DNA of 64,000 nucleotides from Oncomelania hupensis (lineage: Eukaryota; Mollusca; Gastropoda; Littorinimorpha; Pomatiopsidae), in the NCBI GenBank assembly GCA_036898135.1, contig CM072522.1, forward strand, positions 32,289,951 through 32,353,950, written 5' to 3'. The notes under the pieces were generated by a model. It searched no databases. It worked only from the letters and a program-made list of their open reading frames with translations, and was not told the origin of the DNA. Shown one piece after another: positions 51,537-61,664 of this stretch (its first letter is position 1; every line of letters starts with the position of its first letter). The translations under genes were made by a program, and so were the position numbers.

Positions 51537-52493
51537 TTAAAGATATTGAAATTCTCCTGTATGAATAAGCTGATGTTCCTCTAAATGGTCAGCCTCAGTG
51601 AAAACTTGATTACAAACGTCACACACATGGTTTTCCTTTCTTTTCTTTCGTGAGTGTGTACGCTTATGTGTCTTCAATTGGCTTGCTTGAATGAAAGCTT
51701 TATTACAAACATCACACACATGGTTTTTCTCTCCTGTGTGTGTAAGCCTATGTTCCTTCAAAGTGCCAGGTAATGTGAAAGCTTTACTACAAACATCACA
51801 CACATGGTTTTTCTCTCCTGTATGTATAAGTTTATGCTCCTGTAAATTGCCAGCACGGGCAAACGCTTTGTTACAAACATCACACACATGGTTTTTCTCG
51901 CCTGTATGTATCACCTTGTGCTTCTTCAGTGTGCCGGGCAAAGAGAAAGTTTTGTTACAGACATCACACACATGATTCCTCTTCCCTGAATGTGAGACCT
52001 TATGTTCTTTCAAATGGCTAGCCTGAGTGAAGGCCTTATTACAAACATCACACACATGGTTTCTCTCTCCTGTATGAACAAACTTGTGCCGTTTCAAATC
52101 ATGAGGTTGGGTAAACGACTTCTGGCAAACATCACACACATGGTTTTTCTCACCTGTATGGATCAGCTTGTGTTTCTTTAAATGGCTTGCCTGAGTGAAA
52201 GCTTTATTACAAACATCACACACGTGATTATTCTCTCCTGTATGTGTACGTTTATGTACTTTCAAATTGCCTGCCTGGGAGTAACTTTTATTACAAACGT
52301 CACATACATGCCTCTTTGGTTCTCCAGTTTTCTGCTGCTTTTCTGTCTGTGTTCCTCTCTCTTGATCTCCGACGATGACATCACTGTGGGAACTGTGTGA
52401 GGCAGAAGACAACTTGACAGCGGATGATCGGCGGGCTGTGGTGCTGACTGCAAAGGACAGCTTGTCTGATTTTCTAGCACGTGTAGAATGGAT
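51537..52493 (-). CDS. Zinc-finger gene 3, exon 4: nine C2H2 fingers
   Basis: Terminal exon of a four-exon gene (56872-56977, 55843-56175, 54203-54270, 51537-52493), 1464 bp and 487 residues. It opens after the acceptor TTGTTGCAG with IHSTRARKSDK, then the family linker SSAVKLSSASHSSHSDV and nine fingers of the pattern HVCDVCNKAFTQASHLKKHK, joined by HTGEKNH. All nine keep C2H2 ligands. Linkers after fingers 4 (HSGKRNH) and 8 (HSRKKRKENH) are atypical. Adjacent finger units are highly similar, so unequal exchange is likely. The protein is presumed nuclear and DNA-binding. Confidence 0.92.
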   Translation of the reverse strand: MHSTRARKSDKLSFAVSTTARRSSAVKLSSASHSSHSDVIVGDQERGTQTEKQQKTGEPKRHVCDVCNKSYSQAGNLKVHKRTHTGENNHVCDVCNKAFTQASHLKKHKLIHTGEKNHVCDVCQKSFTQPHDLKRHKFVHTGERNHVCDVCNKAFTQASHLKEHKVSHSGKRNHVCDVCNKTFSLPGTLKKHKVIHTGEKNHVCDVCNKAFARAGNLQEHKLIHTGEKNHVCDVCSKAFTLPGTLKEHRLTHTGEKNHVCDVCNKAFIQASQLKTHKRTHSRKKRKENHVCDVCNQVFTEADHLEEHQLIHTGEFQYL

Positions 52494-52726
52494 CTGCAAC
52501 AACAACAACAACACAAAAAATGCACTCACAGAAAAAACGGATGAATGATGCCCACAGAATAAATTACTATATACCGATTTGAACAAAAAAAATCTTGCTT
52601 TCTAATCGGCTTGAGCCATGGCAATATGTACAGTGTAGTGACAGGCAAACAAACTCTTAAACTGCATAATCAGTTCTCAAGCCAATTTGTAAAACACTGC
52701 AAAACCAATTACAGACACTTCAGCTT

Positions 52727-52730
52727 GCAA

Positions 52731-52789
<59 letters not shown>
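52727..52789. repeat. (GAT)n microsatellite
   Basis: About 20 ATG/GAT units adjoining a SINE-type end. Confidence 0.95.
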
Positions 52790-52790
<1 letters not shown>

Positions 52791-53045
52791 TCCACTTGTA
52801 AAGCGCAAAAATTCAAGCTGCCCAAGCATGCTGCTCCCCAAAATAAAGTAAAAAAATAAAAACAAAATAATAAAGGTGCCATAGAGAAACTGAATTACTG
52901 CATAAACAAAAAGGTCTTCAGTCGTTTTTTGAAAGTGTTCTTGGAGCTGCATCCCCTCAAGTGCAGCGGTAATCTATTCCACAAAAGTGATGCAGCACAT
53001 ACAAATAATCTTGCTCCGAGAGCTTTCTTCATATGCCTCTCGACA
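52790..53045 (-). repeat. SINE/LINE 3'-end repeat with (CAT)n tail
   Basis: On the minus strand the sequence ends TGCGCTTTACAAGTGGACATC, followed by (ATC)n, the usual tail form for invertebrate retroposons. Upstream words such as AATCTATTCCACAAAAGTGATG and TTGCTCCGAGAGCTTTCTT look repeat-derived. No second copy in this window. Confidence 0.55.
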
Positions 53046-54202
53046 CTAGACACCTACACCAAATCAGTAAAAATGGATCAATTCTGTGTTCTGTTTATAT
53101 ATATACTTCAACATTTAATGGGAGATCTTGCCATGAAGAGACCTATCAAATTAAAACTGACAAAAATCATCCAAAAGAACTAAAAGCAACAAAACCTAGA
53201 AGCTCTGCAATGAAACTATGTTATGTGCAGGGCTCCCCATTTGCAATGAATCTAAAAAGTAGGTTCAACTTCCTTTTTCAAAATTTTAAGAAATTTTGTA
53301 CTCCTTGTTTTAAGAAGTGCGAAAAAACAAAAAGCAATGAACACAACTGTACTGCACACTTTTAAAAAGTCAACACACACGCGTCATGCATACATTCATA
53401 CCAGTGATTCATACACACACACTCACATCAAAATATGTCGTCGCTTCCTAAGAATAGCGCGACAAATTAGAAGCTTTGTATTTGGATGATAGTGCAGAAG
53501 ACAAACCAATCAACATCGAGCTAAGTTTTGAGTCGCATGGCCGTGCTAAATTTAGACATGATTGTTCTCAAAACAGTAAACACTGTTGTAAGAAGTGGCT
53601 GTTTGTTGGACACTCGCTCAGAAAAACAAGCCTTGCCTCGCATAACGTGCCATTCACCATCTTCTCACGCTGTAGCTAAATTTGTCAGGCGTGTTTTCAG
53701 GACCAATTATAACATGTAAGATGTACTTTTCACACCTGATCAGCGATTCTGATACTGAGTGTCCAAAGCATGATTATGCTCGATCTCGGCGTAATGGGGA
53801 GTCCTGATGTGTATCATAGAACAACTTAATTTCTGGATTCTGTCATGAAGAATTAAACTTTTACTGACATTTGTATATTGCAAGAGATGCATCAAGTTGC
53901 CACTGATCAACATGGAATGGGTATATAACATTCTGACTTACTGTCAAGGTAACATTTAGTGCAAAAGTATTTCTGGCTCGTGGATGAACTTTTCATTTCT
54001 GTTGCCATCAGTGTTATATGTTTATGGACATAGGATCAGGAAAACAATTAATTGTGCTTTGAGAACTAGATCTATACCCTCATCTGAAGGAGTAATGCAT
54101 TGCCTGAACATCAGGTTGGTGTTATTGGTACCCTATGTGGCTGTGCTATGAAACCATGTCACTGCCATCTAGCAGTCTTGATCTGCCACACTTATAAGTT
54201 AC
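53046..54202. other. No gene; intron 3 of zinc-finger gene 3
   Basis: Intron sequence with several short frames but no recognised domain. The element type around 53430-53720 is unknown. Confidence 0.4.
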
Positions 54203-54270
54203 CTCAGCCTCCATTTGATGGGTCCCCATGTCCCCTCTCACAGTCTCTGTTTCCAAAGGCACACTGCTGT
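54203..54270 (-). CDS. Zinc-finger gene 3, exon 3 (linker)
   Basis: 68 bp between GCATTTCAG and GAG|GTAACT encoding (x)SSVPLETETVRGDMG then THQMEAE. It matches gene 2 exon 3 in 15 of 22 aligned residues by eye, less four missing residues. Phase is consistent with both neighbours. Confidence 0.85.
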
Positions 54271-54589
54271 CTGAAATGCACAAACATTACAACATTACAA
54301 ATGTCAGATGGAATTGTTCTTGTCTGTGACAAACCTGAAGTTGGGTGTGAAATTGTAGTTTGTGAGATGCCAATGAAACAAAGAATAGTATAAAAGCAAA
54401 GTAAAGGCATTTGTTGAAGTGCAAATTATGTTTCATTTACTTATTCAGTCTAGCAAGGATATTTTTTTCTCAGTGGTTGTTCTCATAAAACATTTGTCCA
54501 AGCCAGAAAAGTAATCATGGTATAATTACCTAGTTGGCAAAATGTATAATCAGACACTACATTGCCTTAACTTTTAATTTTTAGTTATA

Positions 54590-55379
54590 CAGTGGAACCT
54601 CCGGTATACGACCGTCCAAAATCTGAGAAAAAACGGTCTTATAATAGAGGTGGTCTTATACCGGAAACAAGGGGTGGGGTGGGGGGAGGGGGGTCAGGCT
54701 CGAAGGGGTATGTAGTCATTAATTTTCACACTCACCAGCATGTATTCTCTGACAAAGGAAACTGTAAAACATGTTTCATTTTTAGCTTTGTCTTTTATTC
54801 ACAACTTCAAAAATAGAAAACAGTCGAACCACTGCCAGACGCGTTCATCCAAGTCTGTCAGTGCAGAAGCTTTCAGTTTCGATGTTTCCCTTTTCGCCCA
54901 CTTTCTCCACTCCCATCGTAGTTTCACAGATTCCTTATCCTTTATGATGAGCTGAATTTGGGTCTTCCCAACGTCTAAACTTCTTGCAATAGACAAACAA
55001 CTCTCCCCATTTTCACTTCTTTCAATCACTTTCATTCTCTCTGCCAAACTCAAAACGTTCCTCTTGCGCGACGCCATTTTGACAGCCAGTGTAGGCGAGT
55101 AATGTCCCTTATTTGCGAACCGGAAATAGCAGACAACAGCAGGCGTACACTAACATGAGAGAAAAAAACGAAAGGTACAGACAGCAAATTAACTGATATC
55201 TCTTTTAAATTGCCCTAAGACGGTCGTATAAAGGGCTTAAAACACGGTCGCTGGTCGCATAAACGAGGTTGTCGCATACCAGAGGTAATTTATTATTGAA
55301 AGTGAATCCATCAGAAGTTTTCAGGTCACATAATGGAGGGAGTTGTATACCAGAGAGCCGGATACCGGAGGTTCCACTG
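54590..55379 (-). mobile_element. pogo/Tigger-like DNA transposon, internally deleted, TA target
   Basis: Inverted ends CAGTGGAACCTCCGGTAT match over 18 bp and are flanked by TA (54588-54589, 55380-55381). It is 790 bp and encodes only an N-terminal DNA-binding domain. Short GTCGTATA / GGTCTTATA words at both ends are likely binding-site remnants. It lies in intron 2 of gene 3. Confidence 0.93.
54799..55077 (-). CDS. pogo-like transposase N-terminus (psq/CENP-B-type HTH)
   Basis: ATG at 55077 opens a 92-codon frame: MASRKRNVLSLAERMKVIER, SENGESCLSIARSLDVGKTQ, IQLIIKDKESVKLRWE and LDERVWQWFDCF. The first 55 residues match the psq-type helix-turn-helix at the start of pogo/Tigger transposases and CENP-B-like proteins, and LDERVWQWF begins the second (CENP-B) HTH before an internal deletion ends it. 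No DDD catalytic domain. The free frame without stops over the HTH is notable for a deletion derivative. Confidence 0.85.
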   Translation of the reverse strand: MASRKRNVLSLAERMKVIERSENGESCLSIARSLDVGKTQIQLIIKDKESVKLRWEWRKWAKRETSKLKASALTDLDERVWQWFDCFLFLKL

Positions 55380-55487
55380 TATATGTATACAGCTGGATTA
55401 TTGCTAAGACATCCATTTTGTGGTAAGTTGCATATTCCAGTTGTAAACAATGTTTGCTTGCGGAACTATACACTTATTCAGATGTTA

Positions 55488-55554
55488 ATTAGTTAGTTAT
55501 TCATTGTTTATAGGGTCCAGCAGACTGCAAAGAGCCGAATCAAGACCCCAAAAC
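55488..55554 (-). repeat. Family A, 67-bp 5'-truncated A1 copy with 15-bp TSD
   Basis: Exact TSD CTTATTCAGATGTTA at 55473-55487 and 55555-55569. It contains only the A1 tail (TTAGTTATTCATTG) and about 45 bp of body. Confidence 0.95.
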
Positions 55555-55842
55555 CTTATTCAGATGTTAGACAGCAAAAACCATGCATATGACAGTATAC
55601 TGTTGTGCCCCATCAGAGCAGACCAGATAAAACATTGAAGAAACTTACAGAAGACACACAGTGATGTATCAAGCTAGCAAGCTGGAGTGTGACAACACAA
55701 TGAAAAGCAGCATACACTGCACGTGTACATGTAGTCTTTTCACAGATGCATGGTTGTGCCTCTACACTACAGTCTTTTTGTTCAACTTCAAGTAGATTGT
55801 TTTTTCATCTGCTACAGTATTGATATGCATTTCCTACATTAC

Positions 55843-56175
55843 CTGTCATTCCAAAGAACACTGGCAACTCTTCGCTTGCATCACTGTCAGGCTCTGTCTT
55901 TACTTTGAACAACACTGGGTCATGTGGTTCCATCATGTTACTCTCAGGTTCTGTTTTCACTCTGAACGACACTGGGTCATGTGGCTCCATCATGTCACTG
56001 TCAGGCTCTGTCTTCACTTTAGACAACACTGAGTCATGTGGCTTCATCGTTTCCCTGTCATACACTGCCTTACTGTCTGATTCTTCCTTCATCTCTAACT
56101 TGCTGCCAGTCACATCTGCTGCGCCTCTGACAATCCATTGACTGCTGGTGTGAGAAATATGTTGGCTTGCTCTTC
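55843..56175 (-). CDS. Zinc-finger gene 3, exon 2 (three VKTEP repeats)
   Basis: 333 bp between AAATTGCAG and GACAG|GTAATG, phase 1 at both ends. It starts GRASQHISHTSSQWIV, followed by three 19-residue repeats: HDSVLSKVKTEPDSD, HDPVSFRVKTEPESN and HDPVLFKVKTEPDSD. All keep the V-K-T-E SUMO consensus, while their other positions have diverged more than in genes 1 and 2. It ends ASEELPVFFGMT. Confidence 0.88.
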
Positions 56176-56871
56176 CTGCAATTTCTAAACAAAGCAACAG
56201 CTTTCATTTAAGAATATTTTATGACAGCATGCTTAGTTAAAAACTATTCTCATAGAGCCTACATGATTTCTTCTTTCCCTCAAACTTCACTAACATAGTC
56301 AATAAACCTCAATATTGTAAGCAGCATTGCTGAAAGCATCAAAGTAAATTTGAAGTCCATTTGCCAATAGGAAATTGTAACAAAAAATAACACAAACTTT
56401 ACAATGGTTACCATTAAGATATTCACCTCAAACTCATGTACTATACACAGTGCATAGAAAACATAAGTCACTTAACTGAAAACAATTTATTATTTCATTA
56501 GAAGTACGGTATGGTAATAGCAAACACTATCCATAACCCTAATTCTTGCAATAAACCCTTTTGTTTGATTATTTGAATTTTCACTGGGCACTGATTTTAT
56601 TCACTGCCATCACTTTGTGTCATCTGAGGAGAAACAGTAATTTCAACAAGTCCATTAGTTAGGCCTAAATTAATTAAAACCAAAACACAACTGAGGTGCC
56701 AACAAATTTAACGGATAGAAATAGAAGATTAAATGTTTCATTTTGACAGATGTGGAAATTACTTTTTTTTCTACCCTTCTACTGTTTATTTACAGAACTT
56801 TAGAATCATGATTAAGTTTAATTCATTTTCATCATCAACCAGTGAATTCTTCATCTCCAGTGTCTACTCAC

Positions 56872-56977
56872 CTTGTGCATGCCACGCTTGCAATCTCATC
56901 CAGTCTCCCACTGGTTCTTCAGCAATGTCAATCTCCAACTTCACCTCAGACAGCACTGGATTGTCTTCGTCCTCCAT
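56872..56977 (-). CDS. Zinc-finger gene 3, exon 1
   Basis: ATG at 56977 encodes MEDEDNPVLSEVKLEIDIAE then EPVGDWMRLQAWHAQ, ending CACAAG|GTGAGT. The exon is almost identical to gene 2 exon 1, and intron 1 of the two genes also aligns in places, so they arose by recent tandem duplication. Confidence 0.88.
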
Positions 56978-57331
56978 CACGGTGCAATGCAATCAACTCT
57001 AAACTAAAGTCAACGGGCACTCTCTAATGCACAAGATCAACACGAACAAGGGAAGTATTGAGTTATACCGAACGTGTAATGTCACCTGAATCACATGTGT
57101 GAATAGACAATAAATGAAATATTGATTTGATTGTTTAAATAATACATAAGAAGATTGTTCAGCAAGTCTCTACCATCACATTTGGGCTGTTTCTAAGACA
57201 CTAGATTAAGCAAATTACGTCCCTTGCGGAAGTCTTGTCGGAAGTCAAGCCCAAGACCCACAAAGCTACATTGCCTTTAAGGAATTAAGTTTCGAATTTG
57301 TCAATGGTTTTAGAATTCGATGTATGTTCAT

Positions 57332-58285
57332 TTCATTGCTTACAGGGTCCAGCGGACTGCAAAGAGTCGAATCAGGACCACAAAATCAAGACCACAACTT
57401 CGCTGAAAGAGGACTCACCCATGATCCGCATAATCCGGGGTGGCCTCGTGGCGCAGTGGATAAGTCGCCGGTTTCCTATGCCGAAGGTATGTGACTTAGG
57501 TACGAGACTATTGAGGTCACCGAGGGTTTTCTCCGGGCACTCCGGTTTCCTCCCTCCCTTCAATAATGGTACAGAACGCAGTATCCCCACTTCTAATAGC
57601 GATCTCCCTGCCTTTACACCACCTGTTTAAGTGATGATTGTGTATTTGGTGTGTGTGAGGGTGGATGAGACAGGTGAGCGTGTATGTTGGTATAGATCAC
57701 CGCGCTTTGTGCCTGATTGATTTGGGGAAAGGCGCGTATATAGCATCCTGTATTATTATTATTATTATATGATGATTATTATTTATAAAAGATCCTGAAA
57801 CAACCCCAGTGGTAACACTGAAGGCAATCCGCCTGCACCAGCAGCTAGATCACTTTACAATAAGGACATCCCACTCAGAGGACGCTGAGGCTATACTCTA
57901 ATTTATCGAACCCCAGTTTACAAAAACCAAATAGAATACAAACATCATTATAAAATATCAACAAAACACATACATATAAAATGCCTACAGTGCTAAATAA
58001 TAACATCATATGACGCCCCAGTGACCATTTGGCTGAAAGCGTCCAATGTTCCCAAGCTGAAACAACAGACCTCACACACAAATGAGGAGTTTTGTCCGGG
58101 AAGAGTTTTTAAGAAAAAAGGTAGGTCTAGCGAAGAAGAAGACAGTATAGTAGTTTGATAGAACAGAATAGGAACGAAAAATAACAAATGAGAAAGACAG
58201 CGACAGTGGGAAATTTAAAGCACTAAATTTCCAGAAAGTGGGGATACTATTTATACTGAACCCCCTGGCACCTCCACAGGGGGAG
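57332..58285 (-). repeat. Family A retroposon, A1 copy split by a tRNA-derived SINE
   Basis: Tail side at 57332-57432 (TTCATTGCTTACAGGGTCC ... GATCCGCATAA) and the remainder from 57783 (TATAAAAGATCC) to the decayed hairpin at 58285. The break point is within CGCATAAAAGATC of the A1 consensus. Confidence 0.88.
57433..57782 (+). repeat. tRNA-derived SINE with (ATT)n tail
   Basis: GGGGTGGCCTCGTGGCGCAG then TGGATAAG gives a tRNA-like head with an A box (TGGCGCAGTGG) and a weaker B box (GGTACGAGAC for GGTTCGAGAC). The body contains GGTTTTCTCCGGGCACTCC, a word I recognise as widespread in invertebrate SINEs. The tail GGCGCGTATATAGCATCC ends in (ATT)n. It inserted into a family A copy; only ATAA is clearly duplicated. 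Confidence 0.88.
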
Positions 58286-58708
58286 TTTAATACAATACAA
58301 TACAATACAATACAGTACAACTTTATTCATCTCAAACTGAGCAATTACAATGGCAGCATCAGCACAATTACCAGAAAGAATTAAAAATATTATTACATAC
58401 ACATGAGAAGTAGTCCAATCAAAAAATAGTAAATAAAACAAATAAATAACAAAACATACGGTTAAATACATACAATAAACTAGAGGTGAATGTCATAAAA
58501 AGTCATAAAAGGTAAACTACCCCGATATTGATTGATTGATTTATTGTTGCTTTAGGTCCAGCGGACTCTTCCGAGCCAAATCAGGACCGGACTACCCCGA
58601 TATATCACAGATAATAGTTTCTCCGCAGAAAGCTACAGTACAAGATGTACATCCCAGCAATACAATCCAATACCATACAATACAACACAATACAACACAA
58701 CACAATAC
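58286..58708 (-). repeat. LINE 3' UTR with (TTGTA)n tail, first of two tandem copies
   Basis: CAATACAATACAATAC runs, TTTATTCATCTCAAACTGAGC, and TATCACAGATAATAGTTTCT. The same order recurs at 59429-59680. On the minus strand these would follow the LINE ORF at 59825-60719, so it appears to be that LINE's 3' region, duplicated. Confidence 0.65.
58529..58591 (-). repeat. Family A, 63-bp 5'-truncated A2 copy with 12-bp TSD
   Basis: Exact TSD CTACCCCGATAT at 58517-58528 and 58592-58603. It holds (ATTG)n, TTATTGTTGCTTTAGGTCC and AGCGGACTCTTCCGAGCC only. Confidence 0.95.
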
Positions 58709-59416
58709 TTGATTGATTGATTGATTTATTGTTGCTTTAGGTCCAGCGGACTCTTCCGAGCCAAATCAGGACCGGACAACCCCCGATCCGCATAAAAGAT
58801 CTGCCGAAACAACCCTAGTGGGAAAATTGAATGCCCTTTACCGGCCAGTCACTTTACAATAAAGACATCCCACGCGGGGGACGGCTGAAGGTTGACCTCA
58901 ACTACGCGAACACCCCGGTTACAAAAACAAAATAGAATACAACCATCATTATAAATCATCAACAAAACACATACATATAAAATGCCTATAGTGCGAAATA
59001 ATACAATCATAGGAAGCCCTAGTGACCACCCGGCAGAAAGCGTCCAACACTCCCAAGCTGATCCAACAGACCTCATACACAAACAAGGAGTCTTGTCCAG
59101 GAAGAGTTTTCAAGAAAAAAGGTAGGTCATTGATCTAGCGAAGAAGAAGAAAGTATAGCAGAGTGATAGGACAGATCAGGAATGGGAAAGAGCAAATGAT
59201 GAAGACAGCGACAGTGGGAATTTAAAGCACTAAATTTCCAGAAAGTGGGGATACTATTTATACTGAAACCCCCGGCACTCCAACGGGGGGAACTGTTGCT
59301 GCAGTGAATTAGTCATGCCTACAAAGGCAAGACAGGTTTTCAACTGGGGCTTTCACTGTTCCCTTTATAGGTTAGAACAATCTACAGTGACAAGATTGCT
59401 CATGACCCCAAGGGGT
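58709..59416 (-). repeat. Family A retroposon, complete A2 copy with 12-bp TSD
   Basis: TSD ACAACACAATAC at 58697-58708 and 59417-59428. 708 bp from ACCCCTTGGGGTCATGAGC (minus strand) to (AATC)n. Confidence 0.94.
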
Positions 59417-59428
59417 ACAACACAATAC

Positions 59429-59773
59429 AGCACAAAACAATGCCACACAACTTCATTCCTCTCAAGCTGGGCAATACGATTACAAAGGCAGCGTTGGCGC
59501 AGAAATAACCAGTAAGAATAAGAATAAAAATTAAAAATGACCTTACGTGCACACGGAGAGTACTCCCAATCAATAAGTAAATGTGCTGTTAAATGCATAA
59601 GTAAACTATAAAATTAAATATAACCTATAAAACTGTAAAACAAATATCACAGATAATAGTTTCTACCAGCAAAAATCTCATCGCTCTCTCTGGAATTATA
59701 CCCACACTCACCCACTCACACAGCAGCTTATATGTATTGTCTATAAAGACACATAATCAATAAAATCAATAGT

Positions 59774-59820
<47 letters not shown>
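59429..59820 (-). repeat. LINE 3' UTR, second copy, with A43 run
   Basis: Same content as 58286-58708, ending near 59680, then TATTGATTTTATTGATTATG-type sequence (minus strand) and a pure 43-base A run (plus strand) at 59779-59821 next to the LINE ORF end. Confidence 0.65.
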
Positions 59821-59824
<4 letters not shown>

Positions 59825-60719
59825 TTTATTACATTGTATAGGCGTTGAGAAGGCGGACAGCAGATGGTACAAATGAGTTTGAATATCTTTTAGTTTTCGA
59901 AATGGGTTGAGCAAAACGACGTTTTGAAGGCAGAAGTACAAACTCATCGGCCAAAATATGTTCCGGTTTACTGACAATCTGTTTAGCTTTCCTTGCGATT
60001 TGCTGATTACAGAAGGCAGATAGGTTCCTCTGCTCATTACCGGTAATTTTGGAACACGTTTTCACAATGCTGTAGAGACTATTTCTATCCCTAACCGACA
60101 GACTAGGAAACCAGCATATGAATGAAAAAGTCAAAAGACTCTCAATGAAAGACTGGTAAAACAGACTAAGTATTTTTTGTCTACTGAAAAAGAGTTGAGT
60201 TTTCTGAGAAGGTATACTCTCTGCTGCCCCCGCTTGACAATCGCTTCAGTATTGGCATCCCATTTTAGCTTATTATCAAAAATTGTACCAAGGTATTTGT
60301 AGGTCTCTACCACTTCAATATTTTCACCATGGATTGTACTTACAGCAACATCATCTCTGTCTCTTCTGAAATCAACAATAAGTTCTTTGGTCTTTAGAAA
60401 CATTCATTTCCAAATAATTGTCATCACACCAGTCTACAAAAGTAGGCAAAGAATCACCGTGGCCATTCTCCGAACCACTCAACAGGGACAACAAAGCCGA
60501 ATCATCTGAGTATTTTACAATGTAATTACCATCAGAGCCACTTCTACAACTGTCAGTGTACATGATGAAAAGAATGGGAGACAACACACAACCTTGAGGG
60601 GAGCCTGTACATGTAACCTTTTTATCAGAGTACAATTCATTAACAAAAACTCTTTGTTCTCTAAAAGTCAAAAATTCCAAAATCCACAGTACAAGCTGGT
60701 GAGGTAATTCAAACAGCAT
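59825..60719 (-). pseudogene. Rex1/CR1-group LINE, 5'-truncated and frameshifted
   Basis: Three minus-strand frames join to an RT C-terminal half: ELPHQLVLWILEFLTFREQR, CTGSPQGCVLSPILFIMYTD, IVKYSDDSALLSLLSGSE (active site YSDD), WCDDNYLEMNVSK, then after a shift KELIVDFRRDRDDVAVS and YKYLGTIFDNKLKW, then after another shift RYSNSFVPSAVRLLNAYTM. It is clearly the same clade as 49040-51322 but a different family. It begins abruptly at 60719, next to a small CR1-like piece. Confidence 0.85.
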
Positions 60720-60720
60720 G

Positions 60721-60760
60721 ACAGAACAAGAGAGAAAATGAGTTTAGCACACAAGGTTTC
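60721..60760 (-). pseudogene. Small CR1/L2-like LINE piece
   Basis: AGAACAAGAGAGAAAATGAG then TTTAGC is shared with 20370-20398, where it encodes the CR1 motif AKLIFSLVL on the minus strand. It marks the 5' junction of the Rex1-type LINE copy. Confidence 0.5.
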
Positions 60761-60956
60761 ACAATAATCCAATGAGTAGATTGTAAGAAAACCTATGATC
60801 AAATTGCACTGTGTATAAGGGCTGAAAGAAGGGGATCACGGAGTTAGGAATGATAATCCATGTCATAGACAACATATGATTTAAGAAGGAGTTTTCCAGC
60901 CTCCCCTTATAAAATCTGCTTGCATGTAACAACTTGTTTGTCTTCAAGCTTGTAGC

Positions 60957-61664
60957 CTAATTAAGTTTCAACTCGTGATCCTTCAAATGGTCAACCCGAG
61001 CGAAAGCTTTATAACAAACCTCACAAACATGATTTTTCTCTCCTGCATGTTAAAGCTTGTGTCTCTTCAAATAATGGCTAGCCTGAGTTAAAGCTTTAAC
61101 ACAAACATCACATGCACGGCTCTATTCTGCTGTGTGTATAAGCTTATATGCTGTTGCCAATTGCTCGCCAAACTGAAAGTTTTATTACAAACATCACACA
61201 CACAAGTTTTCTGTATTGTTTTATTACAAACATCACACACAAGAGTTTTCTCTATTGTTTTATTACAAACATCACACACACGAGTTTTCTCTATTGTTTT
61301 ATTACAAACATCACACACACGAGTTTTCTCTATTGTTTTATTACAAACATCACACGAGTTTTCTCTATTGTTTTATTACAAACATCACACACACGAGTTT
61401 TCTCTATTGTTTTATTACAAACATCACACACACGAGTTTTCTCTATTGTTTTATTACAAACATCAAACACGTACTTCTCTTTTGTTTTTCAACCTGTTCC
61501 TGTTCTCTCTTTGTTCCTCCTTCTTGTTCTCTGACACTGACATCACTATAGGGAGTGACTGAGGCAGAAGAGAACTTGATAGCTGATGACTGTGGTGTTG
61601 TCGAGTGGACAGCAAGCAGTGGACTCTTTGATTGTGTATCATTTGCAGTTGGAATGTGGAGAAA
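60957..61664 (-). pseudogene. Zinc-finger pseudogene with collapsed half-finger array
   Basis: The 5' part is a clear family member (IPTANDTQSKSPL, then SSAIKFSSASVTPYSDV), homologous to the linker of genes 1-3. The splice acceptor position reads CAC|ATTCC where genes 1-3 have CAG, so the acceptor is lost. Next comes a frameshift, then a tandem array of 39-bp units (61190-61470) encoding CDVCNKTIEKTRV, and then three degenerate fingers: CDVCNKTFSLASNWQQH, CDVCVKALTQASHYLK and CEVCYKAFARVDHLKDH, ending at the stop at 60957. The units keep the Cys pair but lack the helix and both His. No upstream exons were found before the end of the window. Confidence 0.85.
61190..61470 (-). repeat. 39-bp tandem array derived from zinc fingers
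   Basis: Seven units of CATCACACACACGAGTTTTC followed by TCTATTGTTTTATTACAAA (plus strand). One unit (61350-61384) is 35 bp, which shifts the frame. Units are nearly identical apart from that and a few changes at the left end, indicating recent amplification. Confidence 0.93.

Noticed and set aside
61190..61470. CRISPR-like direct repeats
   Set aside because: The units are contiguous with no spacers, derive from zinc-finger codons, and the window is eukaryotic.
61134..61562. Three overlapping plus-strand repeat proteins
   Set aside because: Antisense reading of the 39-bp half-finger array and linker of the zinc-finger pseudogene. Open in all frames only because the unit is 39 bp and lacks stops.
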